From assembly GCA_017442085.1 (NCBI GenBank), contig JAFSAW010000050.1:1-46272 (forward strand): a stretch of 46,272 bases of DNA, written 5' to 3'. The first letter of the stretch is position 1; each line of letters starts with the position of its first letter. Source of the DNA: Oscillospiraceae bacterium. GTDB taxonomy: Bacteria > Bacillota > Clostridia > Oscillospirales > Ruminococcaceae. Made by a program: the position numbers and the translations under genes. Below the pieces are notes generated by a model. The model was not told the DNA's origin and did no database searches. It saw only the letters and a list, made by a program, of their open reading frames with translations. Positions 16,552 through 24,702 of this stretch are shown here, piece after piece.

Positions 16552-18258
16552 ATGTACAATCTCGAATACGACAGATGGCTTCATGCAGTAAAAGAAGAAG
16601 ACCTTCTCAAAGAACTTGAAAGCATCCACGGCAACGATGACGCTATTAAAGACAGATTTTTGCTCAGCCTTGAATTTGGCACAGCAGGTCTGCGCGGCGT
16701 TCTTGGTGCAGGCACAAATCGTATGAACGTTTACACAGTTGCAAAAGCAACACAGGGCCTTGCAGAGTTCCTTAAAGCACAGGGCAAAGAAGCTTCTGTT
16801 GCAGTTTCCTACGACTCCCGTATCAAGAGTGACGTGTTTGCAAAAATCACAGCAAACGTTCTTGCAGCAAACGGCATCAAAGTTTATCTTTACGATGCAC
16901 TCAAACCTGTACCAATGCTCTCCTTTGCAACAAGACGCCTTGGCTGTGATGCAGGTGTAATGGTTACAGCAAGCCACAACCCTGCAAAATACAACGGCTA
17001 CAAAGTATACGGCCCTGACGGATGTCAGATGACAAGCGGCAGCGCAGACAAAGTGCTTGCAGAAATCAACAAGCTTGATATCTTCAAAGATATCAAATAC
17101 ACAGACTTTGATGCAGCTCTTGCGGAAGGCAAAATTGAATACATCAGCAAAGAAATTGAAGAAGAATATTACAACTATGTTCTTGGCTGCATGCTGCGCA
17201 AAGATATCTTTACAAAAGAAGACCTTAAAATTGTTTACTCCCCACTCAACGGCAGCGGCAACGTGCCTGTAAGAACAGTTCTCGGCAAAGCAGGCCTGCA
17301 GAACATCACAGTGGTTAAAGAACAGGAAATGCCTGACGGCAACTTCCCAACCTGTCCATATCCAAACCCTGAAATCCGCGAAGCTATGCAGCTTGGTCTT
17401 GACAGACTTAAAGAACTTGACGGCGATATCCTTATCGCAACAGACCCTGACGCAGACCGTGTTGGTATCGCAGTTAAAGAAAACGACGACTATGTACTTA
17501 TCACAGGCAACCAGGTGGGTATTCTTCTTACAGACTACATTGCAAAAACAAGAATAGAACTGGGCTGTATGCCTGAAAATCCTGTAATGGTTAAATCCAT
17601 CGTTTCTTCCAGCCTTGCAGACGAGGTTGCAAAAAGCTATGGTGTGGAAATGAAAAACGTTCTCACAGGCTTTAAATACATCGGCGAACAGATTGCTCTG
17701 CTTGAAGCAAAAGGCGAAGAAAACCGCTTTGTTCTTGGCTTTGAAGAAAGCTACGGTTACCTTGTTGGCACACGAGTAAGAGACAAAGACGCTGTTGTTG
17801 CAACACTTATGATTGCAGAAATGGCTGCTTACTACAGAAGCATCGGTTCTTCCGTAATTGTTGCCCTCAATGAAATCTATGCAAAATTCGGCTACTTCCT
17901 CAACAAAGTGGATTCCTACGAATTTGAAGGCCTTGCAGGTATGGAAACAATGAAAAACATCATGAACGGCCTGCGTGAAAACCCACTTGAAACTCTTGGC
18001 GGTATGACAGTTGAAGTAAGAGAAGACTACAACTCCCTTACAAAACTTACAGTTGCAACAGGTGCAACAGAAGAAATTCACCTGCCAAAAGCAAACATTC
18101 TTATCTACTGGCTGGCTGGCGGTCATCAGGTTATTGTTCGTCCATCCGGTACAGAACCAAAGGTAAAGGTTTACTACTCCATCAAGGGTAAAGATCTGGA
18201 AGAAGCATCTGCAATCAAAGCAAAAATTGATGCAGACATCAAACCAATCCTTAAATAA
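16552..18258 (+). CDS. Phospho-sugar mutase (phosphoglucomutase/phosphomannomutase family)
   Basis: Interconverts hexose 1- and 6-phosphates, linking central metabolism to wall and glycan precursors. It has 568 residues, like Bacillus PgcA. All four family loops are present: TASHNP with the phospho-serine S141, the metal loop DPDADR (near 301-306), the sugar loop GFEESYGYLVG (near 396-406) and the phosphate loop RPSGTEPK (near 530-537). ATG 16552 has AAGGAG 8 bases upstream; an in-frame ATG at 16510 has no site. No TTA, CTA or TCA codon occurs in the gene, which suggests high expression. Confidence 0.93.
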   Translation: MYNLEYDRWLHAVKEEDLLKELESIHGNDDAIKDRFLLSLEFGTAGLRGVLGAGTNRMNVYTVAKATQGLAEFLKAQGKEASVAVSYDSRIKSDVFAKITANVLAANGIKVYLYDALKPVPMLSFATRRLGCDAGVMVTASHNPAKYNGYKVYGPDGCQMTSGSADKVLAEINKLDIFKDIKYTDFDAALAEGKIEYISKEIEEEYYNYVLGCMLRKDIFTKEDLKIVYSPLNGSGNVPVRTVLGKAGLQNITVVKEQEMPDGNFPTCPYPNPEIREAMQLGLDRLKELDGDILIATDPDADRVGIAVKENDDYVLITGNQVGILLTDYIAKTRIELGCMPENPVMVKSIVSSSLADEVAKSYGVEMKNVLTGFKYIGEQIALLEAKGEENRFVLGFEESYGYLVGTRVRDKDAVVATLMIAEMAAYYRSIGSSVIVALNEIYAKFGYFLNKVDSYEFEGLAGMETMKNIMNGLRENPLETLGGMTVEVREDYNSLTKLTVATGATEEIHLPKANILIYWLAGGHQVIVRPSGTEPKVKVYYSIKGKDLEEASAIKAKIDADIKPILK

Positions 18259-18285
18259 TAAATTTAAAAATATCCTTAAAAACAC

Positions 18286-18314
18286 TTGATTTTTATCATA
18301 TAGTGTGATAATAT
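18286..18314 (+). promoter_or_regulatory. Promoter of rpmE
   Basis: TTGATT (18286-18291), 17-base spacer, TAATAT (18309-18314) with TG at 18306-18307 (extended -10). Confidence 0.65.
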
Positions 18315-18328
18315 ATTTGAGTGATTAT

Positions 18329-18360
18329 TCAGATACGGGACGGAAACCCTTATCGACTGA
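18329..18360 (+). promoter_or_regulatory. Structured rpmE leader, possible L31 autoregulatory element
   Basis: In the 5' leader, GATACGGG (18332-18339) pairs with CCCTTATC (18347-18354) with one mismatch, and TCAG (18329-18332) can pair with CTGA (18357-18360) at the base. It ends directly before the GAGAGG ribosome binding site. Leaders of this kind are known for several ribosomal protein genes; binding of L31 here is inference. Confidence 0.4.
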
Positions 18361-18376
18361 GAGAGGTGAAATCAAA

Positions 18377-18580
18377 ATGAGAGAAAATCTGCATCCAAAA
18401 TATGAAGAAGCTGTTATCACATGTGCTTGCGGTAACGTAATCAAAACACGTTCTACAAAAGGTAAAATCAGCGTTGACGTTTGCTCCAAATGTCACCCAT
18501 TCTTTACTGGTAAACAGAAATTGGTTGACGCAGGCGGCCGTGTTGACAGATTCAAAAAGAAATTCAACATTCAGGACTAG
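18377..18580 (+). CDS. rpmE: Large ribosomal subunit protein bL31, zinc-binding type
   Basis: A 67-residue ribosomal protein at the 50S-30S bridge. Zinc ligands C16-x-C18 and C36-x2-C39 are present, so this is the C+ form and not the zinc-independent RpmE2. The conserved N-terminus ([11 protein letters not shown]) fixes the start at ATG 18377, with GAGAGGTGA about 7 bases upstream; the frame extends 24 codons further but that part is leader. Single gene with its own promoter and terminator. Confidence 0.97.
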   Translation: MRENLHPKYEEAVITCACGNVIKTRSTKGKISVDVCSKCHPFFTGKQKLVDAGGRVDRFKKKFNIQD

Positions 18581-18590
18581 TAAAAAGTTG

Positions 18591-18621
18591 CAGGGCGGTG
18601 GTAAAACCGCCCTGTTTTTTT
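18591..18621 (+). terminator. Terminator of rpmE
   Basis: A 9-bp GC-rich stem CAGGGCGGT / ACCGCCCTG followed by eight T. Confidence 0.95.
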
Positions 18622-18701
18622 ATATCAATTGTTATACTGCATAATTAATGTAAGGATTATATATAAATCATAACTTGATTTACCGAAAGGAAATAAAAGC
18701 T

Positions 18702-19319
18702 ATGGCAGACTACAAAACCATAAAAGGCGAGGCTACAGGCACTATATACGAAAAAAAATCCGAGTTTATCGGCTATATTTCCCATGCCAAAACCGAGGCG
18801 GAAGCACAGGAATATCTTGCCAAAATCCGCAAAAAACACTATGATGCCCGCCATCACTGTTTTGCATACATTATAAAGGACGAGGGTGTGGTGCGCCAGT
18901 CTGATGACGGAGAACCAAGCAAAACCGCAGGTATGCCTATCCTTGAAGTTCTGCGCCACAGCGGAGTGGAAGATGCCATAATTGTTGTAACAAGATATTT
19001 CGGCGGCACTTTGCTTGGTACAGGCGGCCTTGTGCGCGCATATACCGAGGGCGCAAAGGCGGCGCTTAATGCTGCAGAAATTTTAACATACAAGCAGTGT
19101 GTTGACCTTAATATAACAGTGGATTATTCCCTTTACGATAAAATAACAACACTGTGTCAGAACCGTGGCGGCAAAATTATCGACACACAGTTTACCGACA
19201 GTGTAAATATTACCATACGTATGCTCAGCGGTACACAGCAGGAGCTTATAAATGACATTGTTGTACTTACAAAAGGCAAGGAACCGTCTGTAAGTGACGA
19301 AATTTATGATATTTTTTAA
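18702..19319 (+). CDS. YigZ/IMPACT family protein (UPF0029)
   Basis: Cytoplasmic protein of 205 residues. The N-terminal UPF0029 domain (about 10-125) shows SEFIGYISHAKTEAEA, the DDGEPSKTAGMPIL motif and VTRYFGGTLLGTGGLVRAY, all diagnostic; the C-terminal part (about 140-205) is the DUF1949 ferredoxin-like domain. Homologs have been linked to translation control (eukaryotic IMPACT) but the bacterial activity is unknown. AAAGGA lies about 10 bases before ATG 18702. An extended -10 (TGTTATACT, 18630-18638) may drive it. Confidence 0.9.
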   Translation: MADYKTIKGEATGTIYEKKSEFIGYISHAKTEAEAQEYLAKIRKKHYDARHHCFAYIIKDEGVVRQSDDGEPSKTAGMPILEVLRHSGVEDAIIVVTRYFGGTLLGTGGLVRAYTEGAKAALNAAEILTYKQCVDLNITVDYSLYDKITTLCQNRGGKIIDTQFTDSVNITIRMLSGTQQELINDIVVLTKGKEPSVSDEIYDIF

Positions 19320-19386
19320 AAAAATTTCAAAAAAATAAAGGTTTTTTGCAATTTGCCTTGTATAAGATATTATAGGGGGGATATGT

Positions 19387-20391
19387 ATGGAGACAGTACG
19401 CGAAAGAATTCTCAGACAGGAACAGCTTATACTCAGCCCTTATGCCCAGTTTGCAAAGGATACCTGGGGCAGAGAATATCCCGAAGAAGAGTGCAGTCTG
19501 CGCACCTGCTATCAGAAAGACAGAGACAAAATCATCCACTGCAAAAGCTTCCGCAGACTTAAAAAGAAAACCCAGGTTTTCATATCTCCCGAAGGTGACC
19601 ATTACCGCACACGTCTGACCCACACACTTGAAGTGGGACAGATTGGCAGAACAATCTGCCGTGCCCTTGCACTCAACGAGGATTTGTGCGAGGCTATTGC
19701 AATGGGGCACGATTTGGGCCACACGCCATTTGGTCACGCAGGCGAAAGGGCGCTTAACGAAATAAACCCGGAAGGGTTTTCCCACAGTGCACAAAGCGGC
19801 AGAGTGGTAAAATATCTTGAACGGAATCTCAAAGGCCTTAATCTCTGCCGTGAAGTAATAGACGGCATAGAAAACCACACCCGCAGCGGCAACCCTAAAA
19901 CAAGAGAGGCTGTTGTGCTGCGTTTTGCTGACCGCATAGCATATCTTAACCACGATATAGAAGATGCAATCACAGCAGGCATTATCACCGAGGCCTGCCT
20001 GCCAAAAGAATGCACCGATGTTCTGGGGCATACAAAAAGTGAAAGAATAACCACCCTTATCAATTCTCTGGTGGAAAATTCCGCCGAAGAAATAAAAATG
20101 GCACCTGAAATCCAGAAGCAGTTTGAAGCATTAAGCGATTTTATGTATGCCGAAGTTTACACTAACCCTGTTGCAAAGGCAGAAGAAAAAAAGGTGGACA
20201 AGCTGATAGGCGAACTTTACAAGTACTATATGGCAAACCCAAATAAAATGCCGGAAATGTACCACGTAATAGCAAGGCAGGAAGGTCTTGACAGGGCAGT
20301 CACCGACTATATACAGGGAATGAGTGACGACTTTGCATCAGCTGCTTTTGAAAATATATTTATTCCAAAACCCTGGCAGCTTGATAAATAA
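19387..20391 (+). CDS. Deoxyguanosinetriphosphate triphosphohydrolase-like HD protein
   Basis: HD-superfamily hydrolase that releases tripolyphosphate from dNTPs, 334 residues, the size of the short Dgt-like group found upstream of dnaG in many Firmicutes. The metal ligands are in LTHT (H79) and GHDLGHTPFGH (H108-D109). SFRRLKKKTQVF (54-65) is a further family signature. A very G-rich site (AGGGGGG) precedes ATG 19387. The dnaG start is 74 bases downstream, so it likely belongs to the macromolecular synthesis cluster. Actual nucleotide preference is untested for this subgroup. Confidence 0.92.
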   Translation: METVRERILRQEQLILSPYAQFAKDTWGREYPEEECSLRTCYQKDRDKIIHCKSFRRLKKKTQVFISPEGDHYRTRLTHTLEVGQIGRTICRALALNEDLCEAIAMGHDLGHTPFGHAGERALNEINPEGFSHSAQSGRVVKYLERNLKGLNLCREVIDGIENHTRSGNPKTREAVVLRFADRIAYLNHDIEDAITAGIITEACLPKECTDVLGHTKSERITTLINSLVENSAEEIKMAPEIQKQFEALSDFMYAEVYTNPVAKAEEKKVDKLIGELYKYYMANPNKMPEMYHVIARQEGLDRAVTDYIQGMSDDFASAAFENIFIPKPWQLDK

Positions 20392-20465
20392 ATCTGTGCA
20401 AAAATCTGACATACATCTTATATATAATATTCATCAATAATAATTGTTAGGAAAGGGGGAGTTTT

Positions 20466-22216
20466 ATGGCAATACCTGCCCATTATATACAGGAACTTTT
20501 GCAGCGCAACAGCGTCACCGATGTTATCGGCGGCCATGTGCACCTTAAACGTCACGGACGTATATACAAAGGTCTTTGCCCGTTCCATTCCGAAAAAACT
20601 CCGTCCTTTACAGTGTACCCCGAAACACAGAGTTATTATTGCTTCGGCTGTGGTGCAGGGGGCGATATAATCAGCTTTACAAAGGAGATAAACGGGCTTA
20701 CCTATGTGGAAGCTGTCAAAATGCTGGCACAACAAAGCGGTATGCCTCTGCCTGACGAAGACGACAAGCTGTCAAGGCTGAAAAGCCGCATATACGAGAT
20801 GAACAGGCTTGCGGCAAGATATTTTCACGCTAACCTCAACAGTGAAAAAGGCAAAAAAGCAAGAGTTTATCTGCGCCAGCGCCAGTTAAGTGACAAAACA
20901 ATAGTAAATTTTGGCCTTGGATATGCCAGTGACGGCTGGCAGGATTTGTCAAACTATCTCAAATCCAAAGGCTACACCGAAGAAGAAATGATTTCTGCCT
21001 ATCTTGCTGCACGCAGCAGCAAGGGGAATATATATGATATATTCCGTGACAGAATTATCTTTCCTATCATAGACCTGCGGGGCAATGTAATTGCCTTTGG
21101 CGGCAGACGTATGGGGGATGAAGGCGGCCCTAAATATCTCAACAGCGGCGATACACCGGTGTTTAAAAATCCAACGGGCTGTTTGCACTCAATCTTGCCA
21201 AAAAATCGGGCAAGGAAACCTTTATCCTTGCCGAAGGCTATATGGATGTTATCTCGCTGCATCAGGCGGGTTTCAACAATGCCATAGCAACTCTTGGTAC
21301 GGCGCTTACATCACAGCAGGCAAAGCTTATTGCCGACTATGCCAAAAACGTGGTAATAGCATACGACTCTGACGAAGCAGGGCAGAAAGCCACCCGCAGA
21401 GCAATGGATATTTTCTCCAAAGAGGATGTGGCGGTAAGTGTTCTGCAGATGGACGGCGCAAAGGACCCTGACGAATACATTAAGAAATTTGGCAGAAACA
21501 GTTTTGAAAATCTTGTGGACAAGGCCAATACTGCACTGGATTTTGAACTGCAGAAGCTGAAAAATCAGCATAACATAAAAGACACACAGGGGCGCATTGA
21601 TTATCTGACAAAAGCCTGTGATATACTGGCAAAGATACCAAGCCCTGTACTGCAGGATGTTTACTGCAGCCGTCTTGCAGAAGAAACAGGTGCCGAAAAG
21701 GCATCTATAAAACTGCAGCTGGAACAGTCCCGCAACCGCTTTTACCGCAATAACAGCTATAAGCGTAACAGGGAACTGCTCAAGGAAGGTGTTGCGGGCA
21801 CCACAAAGGTGGACTACCGCCAGCAGGGCAACACCTTGCCAAAGGTTGTGGCACAGCAGAATATAATCGGTATGCTTATCCGCGACAACGAACTGTTTGA
21901 AATGGTTGACAGTCAGCTTGACGAAAGTGATTTTACCGACAGCGGTATGCGCAGTGCATATACCGAGTATAAAAAATTAAAGGCGGAAGGTCACGATGTC
22001 AGCTATGCACTTCTTTGTCATTATCTTGACGGAGATGTGCGGAAAGAACTGGCAAAAATAAATGCAGGCAAAGCTGATATAATAATCACTGCCGCAGATA
22101 TGCAGATGCACATAAATAACCTGAAATCTGCCCCTATGGGACAGTTGGAAATAAAATCCGCCAGTGTGGAAGACCTGGCAAAAAGAATAGAAAGCCTTAA
22201 AGAGAAAAAGAAATAG
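20466..22216 (+). CDS. dnaG: DNA primase DnaG, reading frame broken by one base
   Basis: Makes RNA primers at the replication fork. The gene is intact in content but split: frame 1 runs 20466-21287, and the continuing frame joins at the A5 run 21165-21169. One more A there would read [17 protein letters not shown] and give a 583-residue protein, the normal size. Domains: CHC2 zinc finger (C38, H41, C59, C62), catalytic core, Toprim with EGYMDV and YDSDEAG, then the C-terminal helicase-binding region. Because dnaG is essential, a base-call or assembly error in the A-run is the simplest reading. It is 19 bases before rpoD and presumably cotranscribed. Confidence 0.9.
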
Positions 22217-22235
22217 TAAAAGGGGATTTATTATA

Positions 22236-23321
22236 ATGACAAAAAACACAGAAAAAAAGATTACAACAATTCAGGAACTGATTGACCTTGGCAAAAAGCA
22301 GGGCAAGCTTACAAGTGCTGACATCGACAAATTTCTTGAAGGCGTAAGCTTTGACGTTGAACAGGTAGACAAGCTTTACGAAACACTTGAAACAAATAAT
22401 ATCGACGTTATTGATATTCTGGAAGAAGAGGAAGAAGTTCTTACAGAAAAGAACGTTGAAAAGTTTGAAAAATCCCTCTCTGCAGAAGGTGTTTCCATCG
22501 ATGACCCTGTAAAAGTTTACCTCAAGGAAATCGGCAGTTTCCCGCTTCTTTCCCTTGAAGAAGAAGTTGAACTTGCAGAAAGAATTCTCAAAGGTGATGA
22601 TATTGCAAAGAAAAAACTTGCCGAAGCAAACCTTCGTCTTGTTGTTTCCATTGCAAAAAGATATGTAGGCCGCGGCATGCTGTTCCTTGACCTTATTCAG
22701 GAAGGCAACCTTGGTCTTATCAAAGCTGTTGAAAAATTTGACCATACAAAAGGCTTCAAATTCTCCACATATGCAACATGGTGGATTCGTCAGGCTATTA
22801 CACGTGCTATCGCAGACCAGGCAAGAACAATCCGTATCCCTGTTCATATGGTGGAAACAATCAACAAGGTTAAAAAAGTTCAGAGTCAGCTTTTACATAA
22901 AAACGGTCAGGAACCATCTGTAGAAGATCTGGCAGAAGAACTGGATATGCCACAGGAAAAAGTGCGCGAAATCCTTAAGGTTGCACAGGAACCTATCAGC
23001 CTTGAAAGCCCAATCGGCGAAGAAGAAGACAGCCACCTTGGCGACTTTATCCCTGACAGTGATGCACCTGTGCCTGAAGAAGCAGCAACACATGCTTTGC
23101 TTAAAGAACAGCTTGCCGAAGTGCTTGCAACACTTACACCAAGAGAAGCAAAGGTTCTTTCCCTCCGTTTTGGCATTGAAGACGGCAGACCAAGAACATT
23201 GGAAGAAGTTGGCAAAGAATTTAATGTTACACGTGAACGTATCAGACAGATTGAAGCAAAAGCTTTGCGCAAACTCCGTCACCCAAGCAGAAATAAAAAA
23301 CTTAAAGATTTTCTTGACTAA
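22236..23321 (+). CDS. rpoD: RNA polymerase primary sigma factor (sigma-A/RpoD)
   Basis: Housekeeping sigma factor, 361 residues, the compact Firmicutes size without the long non-conserved insert. Region 1.1 about 10-60; region 1.2 [12 protein letters not shown] (89-100); regions 2.1-2.4 about 127-197 with [17 protein letters not shown] and [17 protein letters not shown]; region 3 about 205-285; region 4.2 helix-turn-helix about 318-345 with [23 protein letters not shown]-type site precedes the ATG. Its promoter specificity fits the TTGACA/TATAAT promoters seen across the window. Confidence 0.97.
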   Translation: MTKNTEKKITTIQELIDLGKKQGKLTSADIDKFLEGVSFDVEQVDKLYETLETNNIDVIDILEEEEEVLTEKNVEKFEKSLSAEGVSIDDPVKVYLKEIGSFPLLSLEEEVELAERILKGDDIAKKKLAEANLRLVVSIAKRYVGRGMLFLDLIQEGNLGLIKAVEKFDHTKGFKFSTYATWWIRQAITRAIADQARTIRIPVHMVETINKVKKVQSQLLHKNGQEPSVEDLAEELDMPQEKVREILKVAQEPISLESPIGEEEDSHLGDFIPDSDAPVPEEAATHALLKEQLAEVLATLTPREAKVLSLRFGIEDGRPRTLEEVGKEFNVTRERIRQIEAKALRKLRHPSRNKKLKDFLD

Positions 23322-23355
23322 TCAGTAAAATCATATGGTTTGTTAAAGGTACAGT

Positions 23356-23931
23356 ATGGAAAAGAAAAACAACAGAGTCAGAATATTGAATGCGGCGTGG
23401 AAGCTGTTCAGTGAAAAAGGATATGATGAAACAACAGTTGACGAAATTATAGAGGCAACCGATACATCAAAAGGTACGTTTTATCATTATTTTAACAGCA
23501 AGGAAGACCTGCTCAGCCTTTTTTCCTACATATTTGATGAAAGATATGAAGAGCTTTCGCAAAAAATCGATGTGGATATGAACAGCTATGACAAACTGTT
23601 TGTGCTTTGCAACGAGTGTTTTTCCACAATAGAAAACGACTATCCGCTGGAACTGGTGGCACGTATGTATTCAGCCCATCTGTTTTCAAAAAATCAGAAA
23701 CACCTGCTGGATAAAAACCGCACATACTACAAGCTGCTGCGCCGTATAATTACCGAAGGTCAGGAAAGAGGGCATATACGTGATGATATGTCTCCTGCGG
23801 AGATTATAAAAATGTATACAATAGCCGAACGCGCGCTTGTGTATGACTGGTGTATCTGCAACGGAGAATATTCCCTTAAGGAATACGGAAGCAGAATGAT
23901 GCAGATGTATCTTTATAAAATTAAAGAATAA
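23356..23931 (+). CDS. TetR/AcrR family transcriptional regulator
   Basis: Dimeric DNA-binding repressor-type protein of 191 residues. The N-terminal TetR helix-turn-helix (about 8-54) shows ILNAAWKLFSEKGYDETTVDEI and TSKGTFYHYFNSKEDLL. The C-terminal ligand domain is not assignable. It lies 34 bases after rpoD with a weak ribosome binding site (AAAGG) and is followed by a terminator. The next gene, 770 bases on, starts the peptide transporter operon and has palindromes in its upstream region, so it is a possible but unproven target. Confidence 0.9.
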   Translation: MEKKNNRVRILNAAWKLFSEKGYDETTVDEIIEATDTSKGTFYHYFNSKEDLLSLFSYIFDERYEELSQKIDVDMNSYDKLFVLCNECFSTIENDYPLELVARMYSAHLFSKNQKHLLDKNRTYYKLLRRIITEGQERGHIRDDMSPAEIIKMYTIAERALVYDWCICNGEYSLKEYGSRMMQMYLYKIKE

Positions 23932-23952
23932 GCTAAAAGTTGATTAAATAAA

Positions 23953-24008
23953 TATGCTGTGCAAGAATAAGTTTTTATAAAAAATATTTTTGCACAGTAT
24001 TTTTTTTG
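23953..24008 (+). terminator. Terminator after the TetR gene
   Basis: A stem of about 16 bp: ATGCTGTGCAAGAATA pairs with TATTTTTGCACAGTAT (two G-T pairs), followed by eight T. It likely ends the dgt-dnaG-rpoD-tetR transcript. Confidence 0.88.
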
Positions 24009-24192
24009 TTTTTGGCATATGTTAAAAAGATAACAATTGTGACGGGATATAGCAGCATAATACAGCTTAAAACGTGTAAAAGGAATGTAAAATAAAATTT
24101 AAAATAATAAAAATATGATTAATTTAATAAAATTTACCGACGAAATGGTTATTATTTTAAATAAAAAATTAATTCAATTAAATATACTAAAG

Positions 24193-24213
24193 TTTTGGTG
24201 AAAATTACCAAAA
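24193..24213. promoter_or_regulatory. Inverted repeat upstream of the first peptide-operon promoter
   Basis: TTTTGGT, 7 bases, ACCAAAA: a 7-bp perfect repeat whose centre is about 30 bases before the promoter at 24233. The size fits a dimeric regulator site. Confidence 0.4.
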
Positions 24214-24232
24214 GTTGTAAACAATTTGACAT

Positions 24233-24261
24233 TTGAATTATGCACTATTATGTGATAAAAT
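24233..24261 (+). promoter_or_regulatory. Distal promoter candidate of the peptide operon
   Basis: TTGAAT (24233-24238), 17-base spacer, TAAAAT (24256-24261) with TG one base before it (extended -10). It would give a leader of about 435 bases. Confidence 0.5.
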
Positions 24262-24445
24262 ATATTCAAAACCAAAAAGGCATATAAAGTTTACATTTTG
24301 TGGGATTGCTGGTTGATATATTCTGTTTATTTAATTTTATAAAGTGTATTTGAAATGGTTATTAAAAAACTATTGAAAAAAATGTAAAAACTTGGTTTTT
24401 TTAGTGGAAAAGCACAAATATCTTTAATTTTGTGTATATTGACAA

Positions 24446-24460
24446 ATTGAAACGTTTCCA
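24446..24460. promoter_or_regulatory. cre-like palindrome upstream of the peptide operon
   Basis: GAAACGTTTC (24449-24458) is a perfect 10-bp palindrome with the AAACGTTT core seen in CcpA/LacI-family operators; TTGAAACGTTTCCA matches 12 of 14 positions of the usual cre consensus. It lies between a TTGACA (24439-24444) and the proximal promoter. Confidence 0.45.
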
Positions 24461-24503
24461 AATGTTTATACTTACAAAAAAAGTGAAATCTGCATAAAAA
24501 ATA

Positions 24504-24531
24504 TTGCGATTTTCCCGTAAAGTAGTATAAT
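24504..24531 (+). promoter_or_regulatory. Proximal promoter of the peptide operon
   Basis: TTGCGA (24504-24509), 16-base spacer, perfect TATAAT (24526-24531). Transcription would start about 165 bases before the binding-protein gene. Confidence 0.65.
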
Positions 24532-24702
24532 GATAATGTTGAAATTGCGACAAAAATCAATAAAAACTTGGCTAAATTATACAATAGTACATATTTGTGA
24601 ATTTTGCTGCATTTAAGGCGCATACAGCGTCCGGTATCGTGTATTAACCGTTGGCATACGGTTTTGCAATAAAAAACATAAAAAGAAAGGAATACTCCAC
24701 CC

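Larger units (their letters stand above)
24009..24702 (+). other. AT-rich regulatory region before the peptide transporter operon
   Basis: About 690 bases without a credible gene. It holds two promoter candidates, an inverted repeat, a cre-like palindrome and, in the leader, a small hairpin AACCGT-TGGCAT-ACGGTT (24646-24663). It is far richer in A and T than the coding regions around it, with many A/T tracts that could bend DNA or bind nucleoid proteins. No tRNA or repeated units are seen. Confidence 0.6.

Noticed and set aside
16528-18285. 585-codon open frame on the minus strand over pgm, and similar ones over 2100-3173, 24715-26313, 29314-30273 and 43036-44556
   Set aside because: They are exact antisense shadows in codon phase with strongly supported genes, rich in Cys/Phe/Val, with no ribosome binding site or family match. 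They arise from codon bias.
21162-21170. Programmed -1 frameshift in dnaG as the preferred explanation
   Set aside because: The A5 run is short, the 0-frame TTT AAA AAT is not a classic X-XXY-YYZ heptamer, and no downstream stimulator is evident. A missing A is simpler.
24009-24702. Minus-strand frame 24327-24842 as a gene
   Set aside because: It overlaps the start of the peptide-binding protein gene, is low in complexity and has no ribosome binding site or family features.
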